This document shows, piece by piece, positions 44,878 to 52,222 of a stretch of 64,000 nucleotides of DNA. The notes below the pieces were generated by a model that ran no database searches, was not told the DNA's origin, and saw nothing but the letters and a program-made list of their open reading frames with translations. Position numbers and translations under genes: made by a program. How positions within the stretch are numbered: the first letter of the stretch is position 1; each line of letters starts with the position of its first letter. The DNA lies in the NCBI GenBank assembly GCA_040882505.1, contig JBBEBE010000008.1, forward strand, positions 1 to 64,000, read 5' to 3'. The stretch is from JBBEBE01 sp040882505 (GTDB lineage: Bacteria > Bacteroidota > Rhodothermia > Balneolales > Balneolaceae).

Positions 44878-45345
44878 CTACTGGGTTGCTTCTTGGATGA
44901 ATTCCGAGACAAAGGTTCCGAATCCGGTTGGTCTGCGGCCCAAGAGGGTCTCCAGGTTCCCGTAGGTAGAGGAAAGTGCGCCGTTGGCAAACGTGGAAGC
45001 GGTCATCATGCTGATGGCCACCATCTCTTCTGACAAGCCATATTCCCGGAGCGCCTTCTCGAAAGCAGGAGCCGGCAGGTCGATGACTTTTTTGTGCTGC
45101 TCGATTCGGCCCTTCAGGGTACTCGAGGAGACGAGCAGAAGTGTATCCACGCCCTGAACGGCCTTCTTGATAGAGGAGGGGTCATCATAATCCCCGATGC
45201 GGAGCTCTACATCTTTCTTCTTGAGTTCTTTCCCTTTTTCTTGGCTACGGACAAGGCCTGCAATCTCTGCATTCGGGTTGTTCTTGATCAGCGAATCAAT
45301 GGTCAGTGACCCCAAGTGTCCGTTGGCTCCTGTGACTAGTATCAT
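44878..45345 (-). CDS. Shortened NAD(P)H-binding reductase (NmrA/QorB-like) with internal deletion
   Basis: 155 residues; typical members have about 280. The Rossmann start ILVTGANGHLGSLTIDSL and the LLLVSSSTLKGRIEQHKKVID segment match the family. After HKKVID, where the family continues with roughly 130 residues of active-site and substrate domain, the frame goes straight to a tail-like segment (EEMVAISMMTASTFANGAL...TYGNLETLLGRRPT). This reads as an in-frame internal deletion, so the product is probably inactive although the reading frame is open. Confidence 0.7.
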   Translation of the reverse strand: MILVTGANGHLGSLTIDSLIKNNPNAEIAGLVRSQEKGKELKKKDVELRIGDYDDPSSIKKAVQGVDTLLLVSSSTLKGRIEQHKKVIDLPAPAFEKALREYGLSEEMVAISMMTASTFANGALSSTYGNLETLLGRRPTGFGTFVSEFIQEATQ

Positions 45346-45646
45346 GGCAGGGGTGATTGAGTGGTATGTGTTGGTGGCCCGTGGGTTTGCTGAGGGCAGG
45401 GCATCTTGTGAAGATTGTTATTCACTGTAACAAACATACAGAGGTCGCCCGTTCAGTGCCTTGATTTGTGGCAAGAAGGACGATTGTCAACGATCAAGAA
45501 TCGAGTGGTGACTCTATTCCGGGTCAATAACCTTTGAAAGTTCCGTATCTTGAATCGTGGCAATAATAGTGTGTAAGTAGGGGAGATGGATCCCCGCAGG
45601 TACATCTGCCAAGAACCAAAGAAATGATCATCGAATTCTCCAATCC
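45346..45646. other. Intergenic region with no gene; possible promoter element
   Basis: Three hundred bases between divergent genes. No frame has family similarity. A TATCTTGA-like -7 candidate occurs at 45546-45553 about 95 bases before the ytxJ ATG. Otherwise nothing recognisable. Confidence 0.4.
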
Positions 45647-46045
45647 ATGAGATCATCCAGCGCAAACAAGATTCAAACCCTCGTTCAAGCCCCGGATTCA
45701 CCGTGGAACGAACTTACCTCGACGGACGACGTTGTAGCGATTCTGCAACGTTCTGAAGAGCGGATTCAGCTGATCTACAAGCACAGCGAGACCTGCGGGG
45801 TTTGTCTGATATCCAAAGAAGAGTTGGAGAAAGTGGTCGATGAGATTGCGCCAACGGCGGATCTTCATGTCGTGAATGTCATTGTGCAGCGGCCGGTCTC
45901 CCTTGCCATTGCCCACGAGTTGGATGTGCGCCACGAGTCACCTCAAGTAATTCTCCTGAAGGGAGGGAAGGTTCTCTGGAGCGGTTCCCATTGGGACGTA
46001 ACGGCCGGGAATGTCCGGGCTGCGTTGGGTAGGTCGTTTCCGTGA
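45647..46045 (+). CDS. ytxJ: Bacillithiol system redox-active protein YtxJ
   Basis: 132 residues, thioredoxin-like fold of DUF2847. The active-site region reads HSETCGVCLIS (most members have TCPIS), and QVILLKGGKVLWSGSHWDVTA and the NVRAAL helix are conserved. It acts as a bacilliredoxin-like protein reducing bacillithiolated proteins. It extends the bacillithiol theme set by bshB1. The extra cysteine after the active-site Cys gives a CxxC. Confidence 0.85.
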   Translation: MRSSSANKIQTLVQAPDSPWNELTSTDDVVAILQRSEERIQLIYKHSETCGVCLISKEELEKVVDEIAPTADLHVVNVIVQRPVSLAIAHELDVRHESPQVILLKGGKVLWSGSHWDVTAGNVRAALGRSFP

Positions 46046-46075
46046 ATGCACTCCCTGATTTCAGGGATCTGGCAT

Positions 46076-46594
46076 TCAGTTTGTCGGGTTTTTCAGATCA
46101 TACAGGTAGAATACGTAGTCGGTCGGGATACCGGTATGCCCCATCTGCCGGAGCATGGCCGTGATATTTCCCCGGTGATAGGTGCCGTGATTTACCACAT
46201 GGCGTACCAGTTCGGCCACCGGCGTTTCCAATCTACCGTTGCGAGGGTGATGGATAGAGATATTCTCATCCGGATCATTCACCTGATCAAAGAAGTCGGT
46301 GTAGGATTCTACCGCTTCCTCGTAGAGCGCTTTTAGCTCATCCAAGGAACTCCCTGCACTTTTTTCTTTATGCTCGTTGATGACGGCCATCGTCTTCTCA
46401 AAGGGATCAACCGACATGACACTGAGCCACATGGTGTCGGTCTGGTAGATGTGTACTAGCACCTCCTGAAGAGTGGAAAACACACTTTTGACCGGCTGAT
46501 TGTAAATCTCTTGCGGGAGCGAGGCCAGATGATCGAAGAACCGACGATTCGCCCACGCGTGGTAGTCGTACTGTTGGATGGCAGAGTGTTTCAT
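46076..46594 (-). CDS. DinB family protein
   Basis: 172 residues from ATG 46594; the longer frame adds 10 residues. Four-helix-bundle pattern with metal ligands typical of the family: YDYHAWANRRFFDHL, a middle HIYQTDTMWL and late VRHVVNHGTYHRGNITAMLR (conserved H..H..H). Members are DinB-like thiol-transfer or metal-binding enzymes, with bacillithiol-transferase activity known in some; no direct proof here. A partial second copy of its C-terminus lies at 47285-47385. Confidence 0.85.
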   Translation of the reverse strand: MKHSAIQQYDYHAWANRRFFDHLASLPQEIYNQPVKSVFSTLQEVLVHIYQTDTMWLSVMSVDPFEKTMAVINEHKEKSAGSSLDELKALYEEAVESYTDFFDQVNDPDENISIHHPRNGRLETPVAELVRHVVNHGTYHRGNITAMLRQMGHTGIPTDYVFYLYDLKNPTN

Positions 46595-46656
46595 CGAGCC
46601 TTGATGAGTTGAGTATTCTTGCAAAGAGTAGTATAAGTCATTGTTTGTTAGCCAAC

Positions 46657-46947
46657 CTAGTACGGATTATCAGGTGTCATTTGACTTGTATGCCAAATGG
46701 TGAGCATATCTATTTGATTAACTTTTAATTCATGGACCAATCGATAATTTCCATGGATAAGCTCTCGAATTTCAGGGCGTCCAAACTCTGGAACCATCCT
46801 CCCACTTTCAGGATGGACACGTAGTTGCTCACAATAATCGAATACTCCTTCTGTCCAGGCAAGAGCCGTGGGAACATGATCAAATGCAATGCGGTCGGCA
46901 CACTCTTCTACACGAGAAAGAAAATGATCCGTTAAAATTACTTCCAT
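46657..46947 (-). CDS. RelE/ParE family toxin
   Basis: 96 residues. The fold pattern is that of ParE/RelE toxins: an N-terminal helix-loop (FLSRVEECADRIAFDH), RVHPESGRMVPEFGRPEIRELIHGNYRLVHEL and a short beta C-terminus. The last part of the antitoxin frame overlaps its start by 10 bases. It should inhibit gyrase or cleave mRNA depending on subfamily, which is not resolved. Confidence 0.82.
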   Translation of the reverse strand: MEVILTDHFLSRVEECADRIAFDHVPTALAWTEGVFDYCEQLRVHPESGRMVPEFGRPEIRELIHGNYRLVHELKVNQIDMLTIWHTSQMTPDNPY

Positions 46948-47222
46948 TTGGCAAGATGGTTATCAATGCGTGCCTTGGCTTCTTCCATGGTATAGGTCTT
47001 GCCCTGTTCAACTTGTTGTTTCGCCTCAAGGAGATCTTCAAGCATTTCCATTTTCCTGGTAAATCGCTCATACTCTGAAACATCCATAAGTACAGCAGCG
47101 CTTTTGCCATGCTGAGTAAGAATGATCGGTTGTTTCTCTTTTTTGAGTCGTTTTACAAAGTCCGCAGATTTCTTTCGAAATTCCGACAGTGGCTCGATAT
47201 CCTTTGTAATTGATATGTTCAT
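46938..47222 (-). CDS. Phd/YefM family antitoxin
   Basis: 94 residues. N-terminal DNA-binding Phd fold (SEFRKKSADFVKRL..EKQPIILTQHGKSAAVLMDVSEYE) and an acidic helical C-terminus that would neutralise the toxin. It precedes and overlaps the ParE/RelE gene, the standard antitoxin-first operon order. Confidence 0.88.
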   Translation of the reverse strand: MNISITKDIEPLSEFRKKSADFVKRLKKEKQPIILTQHGKSAAVLMDVSEYERFTRKMEMLEDLLEAKQQVEQGKTYTMEEAKARIDNHLAKWK

Positions 47223-47284
47223 GCGAGTCCATTAAAAGTTTTATTATGTACTCTTAAAGTACTTAAGCAACGTCGGACTTCCAA

Positions 47285-47385
47285 TTATCGACGGTTGAGG
47301 AATGAGTGGTCTGCAGACTTGTTCAGCTCGTAGACGTAGAACAAATAGTCGGCCGGGACGCCGGTGTGTCCCGACAGCAGGTAGT
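47285..47385 (-). pseudogene. Remnant of a second DinB gene (C-terminal end only)
   Basis: The minus-strand frame reads LLSGHTGVPADYLFYVYELN before a stop at 47285-47287. This is closely similar to the C-terminus of the DinB gene at 46076 (MGHTGIPTDYVFYLYDLK), and the nucleotide sequences also match along that stretch. Nothing upstream of about 47385 continues the family, so only about 33 codons survive. The dihydrofolate-reductase-family gene ends immediately upstream. Confidence 0.75.
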
Positions 47386-47389
47386 GTTG

Positions 47390-47935
47390 TTATTCGACTT
47401 TCTTGATCTTGTATCGCTTCTGAACGGTATCGTTGGGAGAAATCGATACATCAATCAGATCCAAGGCCTGTTCCATCGACCCATTGCCAAATAATGGAAT
47501 GCCACGTCCGAGTAGAATTGGAAGGACGGTAAGCGTCAAATCATCGATCAGTCTCTCTTCAAGAAATCGTTGAATCGTTATGCCACCGTCGATGTACAGA
47601 TGTTTCTTCCCTTCCTCTGTAAGCCTTGCTACGATATCCCGAGGTGCTCCAGATTCAAATCTCACGTCTCCACGTAATTTCTCGGGTACGGACAATTCTC
47701 GAGTCGTCAATACAATGACCTCCGTGCCTTCGTAGTACCATTCGTCGAAGGTCAATGCTTTTTCATACGTATGACGTCCCATCACAATGGCGTCAACGGT
47801 CGAGATGAACTCCGTGTATGTCAAGCCGACCGTTGCTGCATCTTGATATTCGGATCTGTGTAGCCACTCAATATCCCCATCCGGTTTTGCGATAAACCCG
47901 TCGGCACTGGTCGCAATGTAAACGGAGCATTTCAT
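47390..47935 (-). CDS. Dihydrofolate reductase family (RibD C-terminal-like) protein
   Basis: 181 residues from ATG 47935. Family features are MKCSVYIATSADGFIA at the start, DAIVMGRHTYEKAL, KKHLYIDGGITIQRFLEERLIDD and LTLTVLPILLGRGIPLF. This is the RibD-C/DHFR-like group of reductases whose substrate is mostly unknown; it is not the housekeeping DHFR. A TTG two codons earlier is an alternative start. Confidence 0.88.
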   Translation of the reverse strand: MKCSVYIATSADGFIAKPDGDIEWLHRSEYQDAATVGLTYTEFISTVDAIVMGRHTYEKALTFDEWYYEGTEVIVLTTRELSVPEKLRGDVRFESGAPRDIVARLTEEGKKHLYIDGGITIQRFLEERLIDDLTLTVLPILLGRGIPLFGNGSMEQALDLIDVSISPNDTVQKRYKIKKVE

Positions 47936-48101
47936 AAGCAATCACAGTTCGTCGTTGAATAACGGTGTATCGTTTAACTGAATGAGTTTATTTTGCATTC
48001 GGAATCCAATGATTTCACTCGCTTGAAACACTTGATTGAAGTCGTGAGAAATACGCTTGTATTCCCTTAAGTGGTGTTATTGAAGATTGATTTCCTCAAT
48101 G

Positions 48102-49286
48102 TCACGACTCTGTATATTCCATCCTGTACCTTACGATCTGTTGCAAGCCAGATTCTTCTTCAGTTTCCCGTACATAGAGAACGTTGTCTTTTACACGTAT
48201 GATTGATTGATGGCGCGGCCACTCAAAACAGACAAGTAGTTCTCCTGTGTCATCCATGACCCACCATTCATACAGCTCCGGATCATTCATAATCGTAGCT
48301 ACCCAGATTCTATCCAGATTGTCAACAAACATCCTGTTCAGCGCTGGCCAGGTCTCTGGTAGTTGAATACTCTCAACTGCTTCATGGAGTTGCTCGTGGT
48401 CGTCCATACTGTTTATGGCATCTTCTCTATTCAGTGCATGGTTGTCAAAGGGGTGATAAAAAGACCGTTCATAGGCTCCGTCAGAATTGTGCACCTTGAT
48501 CAATATATCGTCAGACCATGTTGAGTAAATTCGCCCATCCGTTGCGTGTGCTACTAAACCACGAGCGGAAAACGGTGGTGGAATGGTAAACCACTCGGTA
48601 ACGATATGTTTTGGCATATTCATTTCAAATATCATATCGGCAGAAGTATCACCTTCTTGGTTTACAAGATAGTAACGGGTCTTCCCCTGAAATTCTGGGT
48701 CTTCACGATACAGGAATATTGAATGCTGTGAAGAAAGGATAAGTGAACCGTCATTTCGAATATTGTTCAATCCAGGAGGCATAAAGTTTTCTTCCGGAAG
48801 ACCTTTGAAATTTTCACCGAAAACCGGAATCGAGTGTTTGAACCGGGGAGTCGCTTGCAGGCTTTCCTGGATATCAAATACATTTATTCGTCGACTATTG
48901 GGATCGTAGACAAACAGATCGCCAGAGTGGATCTGTATATGTCCAATCCATTGAAATTCTCCAGGCCCTTCACCTTCTCTTCCAATACTTGTGAGATAGT
49001 TGCCATCTGGACGAAAAATGTGAATCGATTTTTGTTGAGTATCGCCAAGATAAACCCGACCAGATTGATCGACCTCAACTTGTCCGATAGACCCGATCAT
49101 AAATTCTTCCGAGTCACCAAAAACCATTTCTTGAACCAGATGTAGTTGATAAGCTGGTTCAACATCTGCTGAATAAACCTCTAGATCTTGGAGATCTGCG
49201 AGATGCTCCGGCACGTCTGGGGTCAGTTGAGTCGAACATCCTGCCAACAGTACTAAAAAGCTTATACCAATGATCAATTGTCTCAT
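48102..49286 (-). CDS. 6-bladed beta-propeller lipoprotein
   Basis: 394 residues from ATG 49286. Lipoprotein signal with cysteine in VLLAGC. The body has repeating NHL-like blades (GQVEVDQSGRVYLGDTQQKSIHIFR, SIGREGEGPGEF), typical of the Bacteroidota 6-bladed beta-propeller proteins. Acts outside the inner membrane; ligand unknown. AT-rich relative to its neighbours. A GTG three codons earlier is possible. Confidence 0.82.
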   Translation of the reverse strand: MRQLIIGISFLVLLAGCSTQLTPDVPEHLADLQDLEVYSADVEPAYQLHLVQEMVFGDSEEFMIGSIGQVEVDQSGRVYLGDTQQKSIHIFRPDGNYLTSIGREGEGPGEFQWIGHIQIHSGDLFVYDPNSRRINVFDIQESLQATPRFKHSIPVFGENFKGLPEENFMPPGLNNIRNDGSLILSSQHSIFLYREDPEFQGKTRYYLVNQEGDTSADMIFEMNMPKHIVTEWFTIPPPFSARGLVAHATDGRIYSTWSDDILIKVHNSDGAYERSFYHPFDNHALNREDAINSMDDHEQLHEAVESIQLPETWPALNRMFVDNLDRIWVATIMNDPELYEWWVMDDTGELLVCFEWPRHQSIIRVKDNVLYVRETEEESGLQQIVRYRMEYTES

Positions 49287-49435
49287 GATTTCCACGCAAG
49301 GTTATACATACAAATGATATCGGATTTTGCACAAGATCCGTTCCCCATTTTATTGTCCGGTTGCTAGCAACATTCCGGGATGGGAAAAGATGCGGGACAC
49401 ATGGAAAGTTGGAATTTCCCAAGAAGGGGCACTGC

Positions 49436-50836
49436 TCACGTTCCCAATTCGAAAACGATGGGAAGAGAGTATTGTACATTCACGGGTTCGCCACGTTGCT
49501 TTCCTGGTTCAAACTTGGCCTCACGGACCACTCGAAGTGCCTCTTCATCGGCTCCGGATCCGATTCCTCTTATGACTCGTGGCGACTCTACATCTCCCGT
49601 TTCATTCACGACAAACTGGACATACACGCGGCCTTCAACTCCGGCTTCTCGTGCCTGCTCCGGGTAGACCACTTTCGCTTGCAGATCTCCGAGACCACCG
49701 ATGAGCTCGGGCATCGATTCCACGACCGTGAAGACGTCTGATTGTTCAAAGACTCCTTCAGCTTCAATGGCCTCAGTGGTCGAAGATTGCGCATCGGTCA
49801 ATGCATCTTGGCTGGACTGCATCTCCGTACAGGACATGGCGAAAAGAATGCCAAGCATGACAATTCCGATGGTTGCGTAGATTGCTTTTCCAGGTGTGGG
49901 AGTAATCTGTTTAGTTTGCATGGCGTTAATTCTGGTTTTGAGGGTGGAGGGTTCAACAGACATGCCCAGGAGCAGGTTCCGGTGCAGATCGGTTCGGCCC
50001 GACAGATGAACCAGCAATTCGGCATACGTTTTTCGTGACAATTCGGGATCTCCAAAAACCTCTTGATCGCAGGAGATCTCGCGATAGAGCTTGAACTGGC
50101 GATGAAGCGGGTAGAGAAGTGGCACAAACCAGAAGAGCGCATGGGTAAGGAGGACGCCCCAGTTGAGGAGCGCATCCCCGCGCCGGATATGGATGAGCTC
50201 ATGGCGGATCGCCAGATTCAGCGGCTCATCGTGGTTCATCAAGTCCTCGGGAAGTGCGATCACCGGCCGGAAGAAGCCCTGCGTGTAGGGAACCTCCACA
50301 TCCCGGGAGACCAGAAATTTCGGGTGGAACCGAAGGGTGCCAAGCACGTCAAAATTGGCTTCGTTAAGCCGTTCGGTGATGGTCGTTGTTTGGTCCGTGT
50401 ACTTCATTTGTGATGCGGCCAATTGGTATCGATGCCGCATCAGGTGAGCGATCCGGATCAGTGAGATCGTGAACAGACCGAGCAGGCTGCCACCGGTGAG
50501 AAGAAGGAATCCGTTGATGGGACCCGCCCCGGGGTCTACTGGGGACGTCGGGGTGAACGGGTAGTCGATCACGATAAGCGGGGCGATCGGGGTCTCCGAT
50601 CCGGTGCTCAAGCCACCAACCCATCCAACGATGAGTGCGGCCATGATTCCCACGGGCAACGAGAGCATGAGTCCGCCCCGAATGTGGTAGTGGAGGCGCG
50701 GAGTGAGCCGGTCGGATCTGCGTATGGCGACCATGATCAGCAGAGCCAGAATCGCCCAGATGAGCAGGGGAGACCAGAAAGCGTCCAGACTTTGGAGTCC
50801 GATCGATTCGAGGGTGTGGATGAATGAGGTTCTCAT
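49436..50836 (-). CDS. BlaR1/MecR1-like M56 metallopeptidase with C-terminal TonB domain
   Basis: 466 residues from ATG 50836 (GAGGAT ribosome binding site). N-terminal membrane helices, then the M56 zinc site RHELIHIRRGD (HExxH) with EISCDQEV downstream as the third-ligand region. After another membrane segment (about 320-340) a TonB C-terminal domain follows (KVVYPEQAREAGVEGRVYVQFVV, DEEALRVVREAKFEPGKQ). It lacks the beta-lactam-binding domain of BlaR1. It lies two bases after the BlaI-like repressor gene, so it likely controls that repressor by proteolysis. Confidence 0.85.
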   Translation of the reverse strand: MRTSFIHTLESIGLQSLDAFWSPLLIWAILALLIMVAIRRSDRLTPRLHYHIRGGLMLSLPVGIMAALIVGWVGGLSTGSETPIAPLIVIDYPFTPTSPVDPGAGPINGFLLLTGGSLLGLFTISLIRIAHLMRHRYQLAASQMKYTDQTTTITERLNEANFDVLGTLRFHPKFLVSRDVEVPYTQGFFRPVIALPEDLMNHDEPLNLAIRHELIHIRRGDALLNWGVLLTHALFWFVPLLYPLHRQFKLYREISCDQEVFGDPELSRKTYAELLVHLSGRTDLHRNLLLGMSVEPSTLKTRINAMQTKQITPTPGKAIYATIGIVMLGILFAMSCTEMQSSQDALTDAQSSTTEAIEAEGVFEQSDVFTVVESMPELIGGLGDLQAKVVYPEQAREAGVEGRVYVQFVVNETGDVESPRVIRGIGSGADEEALRVVREAKFEPGKQRGEPVNVQYSLPIVFELGT

Positions 50837-50838
50837 GG

Positions 50839-51216
50839 TCAATCCTCCAGTTTTTCAATGAGTTGTTTGATCTCGCTGAGTTGATCGGGGGTGAGATCCT
50901 CCTTCTCCACCAGAGTCTGTATGAGATCCGTGGGCGAGCCTTTGAAGACTTTCGTGACCAAATCGTTGATCAAGTTGAATCGCACCTCCCCGGGTTCGGA
51001 GGCAGCGCTATAGACATAGGTGACCCCCTCTTTTCTGTACCGGAGATACCCCTTGGTCACCAGATTCTTCAGAACCGTGTTGATGGTCGTGTAGGCCAAC
51101 GGGCGGTTCTTCAGGATGCGTTCGTGGACATTTTTCCCGGTGGCATCTCCCAGCTCCCACACATGGTGAAGAATCTCCATCTCTGTCTCGCCTAAGGGGG
51201 TAAGGGATTTTTTCAT
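50839..51216 (-). CDS. BlaI/MecI/CopY family transcriptional repressor
   Basis: 125 residues. Winged-helix DNA-binding domain (about 5-75: LTPLGETEMEILHHVWELG, YTTINTVLKNLVTKGYL) and the helical C-terminal dimerisation region that BlaR1-type peptidases cleave. It is coupled to the M56-TonB gene, as blaI-blaR pairs are. A palindrome pair sits upstream at 51242-51263. Confidence 0.9.
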   Translation of the reverse strand: MKKSLTPLGETEMEILHHVWELGDATGKNVHERILKNRPLAYTTINTVLKNLVTKGYLRYRKEGVTYVYSAASEPGEVRFNLINDLVTKVFKGSPTDLIQTLVEKEDLTPDQLSEIKQLIEKLED

Positions 51217-51241
51217 GATCGCCGTCTGTGTTCGGTGTTTA

Positions 51242-51263
51242 TAGTACTATCTAACTAGTACTA
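51242..51263. promoter_or_regulatory. Candidate BlaI-like operator
   Basis: Two copies of the self-complementary TAGTACTA (51242-51249 and 51256-51263), centred 14 bases apart, begin 26 bases upstream of the repressor start at 51216. The spacing resembles two dyad half-sites for a BlaI-type dimer and they overlap the likely promoter. Inferred, not tested. Confidence 0.55.
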
Positions 51264-51412
51264 ATATAATCGAAGATATGCGGTCTGCAAATTTTTTTTT
51301 GAATGAGTATGGAATGGGGGGTAAACACCGTGTGCTGAAAGGGGAGAGACGGATCTTGCGAGAGTGGCGTCAGGTTTGGTTACTCGTTAATCGAGAAGCT
51401 GGAAGCAGGATT

Positions 51413-51955
51413 TCAGCCTATTAAAAAAGATATTCTTGGGTAGTACCAGGTCTTCTTCTTCGTGTGAATGAAAAGGGTGTTAAGCAGGATCAGAATGATG
51501 TTTACTCCGTACATGAGGATTACATACAGCATTGGAAACATGAATGCTGAAATTGCAAATAACCCGATGTAATAAATCAGGATCCATGTGATTTGGAAGT
51601 TCACGACGTCTCTGCCAATCTGATCCAATCCGTTCGCTCTGCTGTTGGTCGCTCGGAAAAGTATATAAGGAAGAATGGCTCCCAGCATCGGGAACAACAG
51701 GAATGCAAGAGCCGAAAGGTTTACTGCTGTTGGTAGTGAATCGTCTGCGTCACGTTCCGGATTCATCAGTTCTTCAGGTGAGGTTCCCAATACGTCTGCA
51801 ATTCTCCGGACGGAGTTTCCGAGAGGTGCCGTTTCACCATTCTCGATTCTCTGAATGGTTCGCAAATTCAAACCGGTACCTTCAGCCAGTCCTTCTTGCG
51901 AGAATCCTTTCCGAATACGAAGTTCCTTGATTCTGGATGACGTGTCTTTGCTCAT
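51413..51955 (-). CDS. XRE-type regulator with C-terminal DUF4870-like membrane region
   Basis: 180 residues. Helix-turn-helix at about 7-62 (IKELRIRKGFSQEGLAEGTGLNLRTIQRIENGE). Residues about 78-170 hold three membrane segments with the DUF4870-like LGAILPYILFR...QIGRDVVNFQITW pattern. A membrane-bound DNA-binding protein. Divergent from the restriction operon with a 267-base gap; a regulatory link to it is possible but not shown. Confidence 0.78.
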   Translation of the reverse strand: MSKDTSSRIKELRIRKGFSQEGLAEGTGLNLRTIQRIENGETAPLGNSVRRIADVLGTSPEELMNPERDADDSLPTAVNLSALAFLLFPMLGAILPYILFRATNSRANGLDQIGRDVVNFQITWILIYYIGLFAISAFMFPMLYVILMYGVNIILILLNTLFIHTKKKTWYYPRISFLIG

Positions 51956-52016
51956 ATTCTTTCCGGTATTTCTTTAATTTGAACAAAGATACTGAGAACT
52001 GGGTAAAAGGCACTAC

Positions 52017-52030
52017 GTCATGTATATGAC
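52017..52030. promoter_or_regulatory. Short dyad in the XRE/dcm intergenic region
   Basis: GTCAT (52017-52021) and ATGAC (52026-52030) form an inverted repeat around GTAT, about 62 bases before the XRE gene start. Further CATGACATG-like sequence follows near 52075. A candidate operator for the XRE regulator or for the HTH of the methylase. Confidence 0.3.
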
Positions 52031-52222
52031 ATTGTTGCGGCGTGTTAAATCATGGATGTCCTTGTGAAAGATCATGACATGTAGATGGTTTGTATTCAGG
52101 TTGTAAGGATCTTGGCTACAAAGGATCATCCAGTCGAAAGAGAAGCATTTCAATTAGATAAGTCGGAAATACGTCGTTTGTCGACTTTCCAATGACGATC
52201 GAATCCCATAGATTCCGACAAA

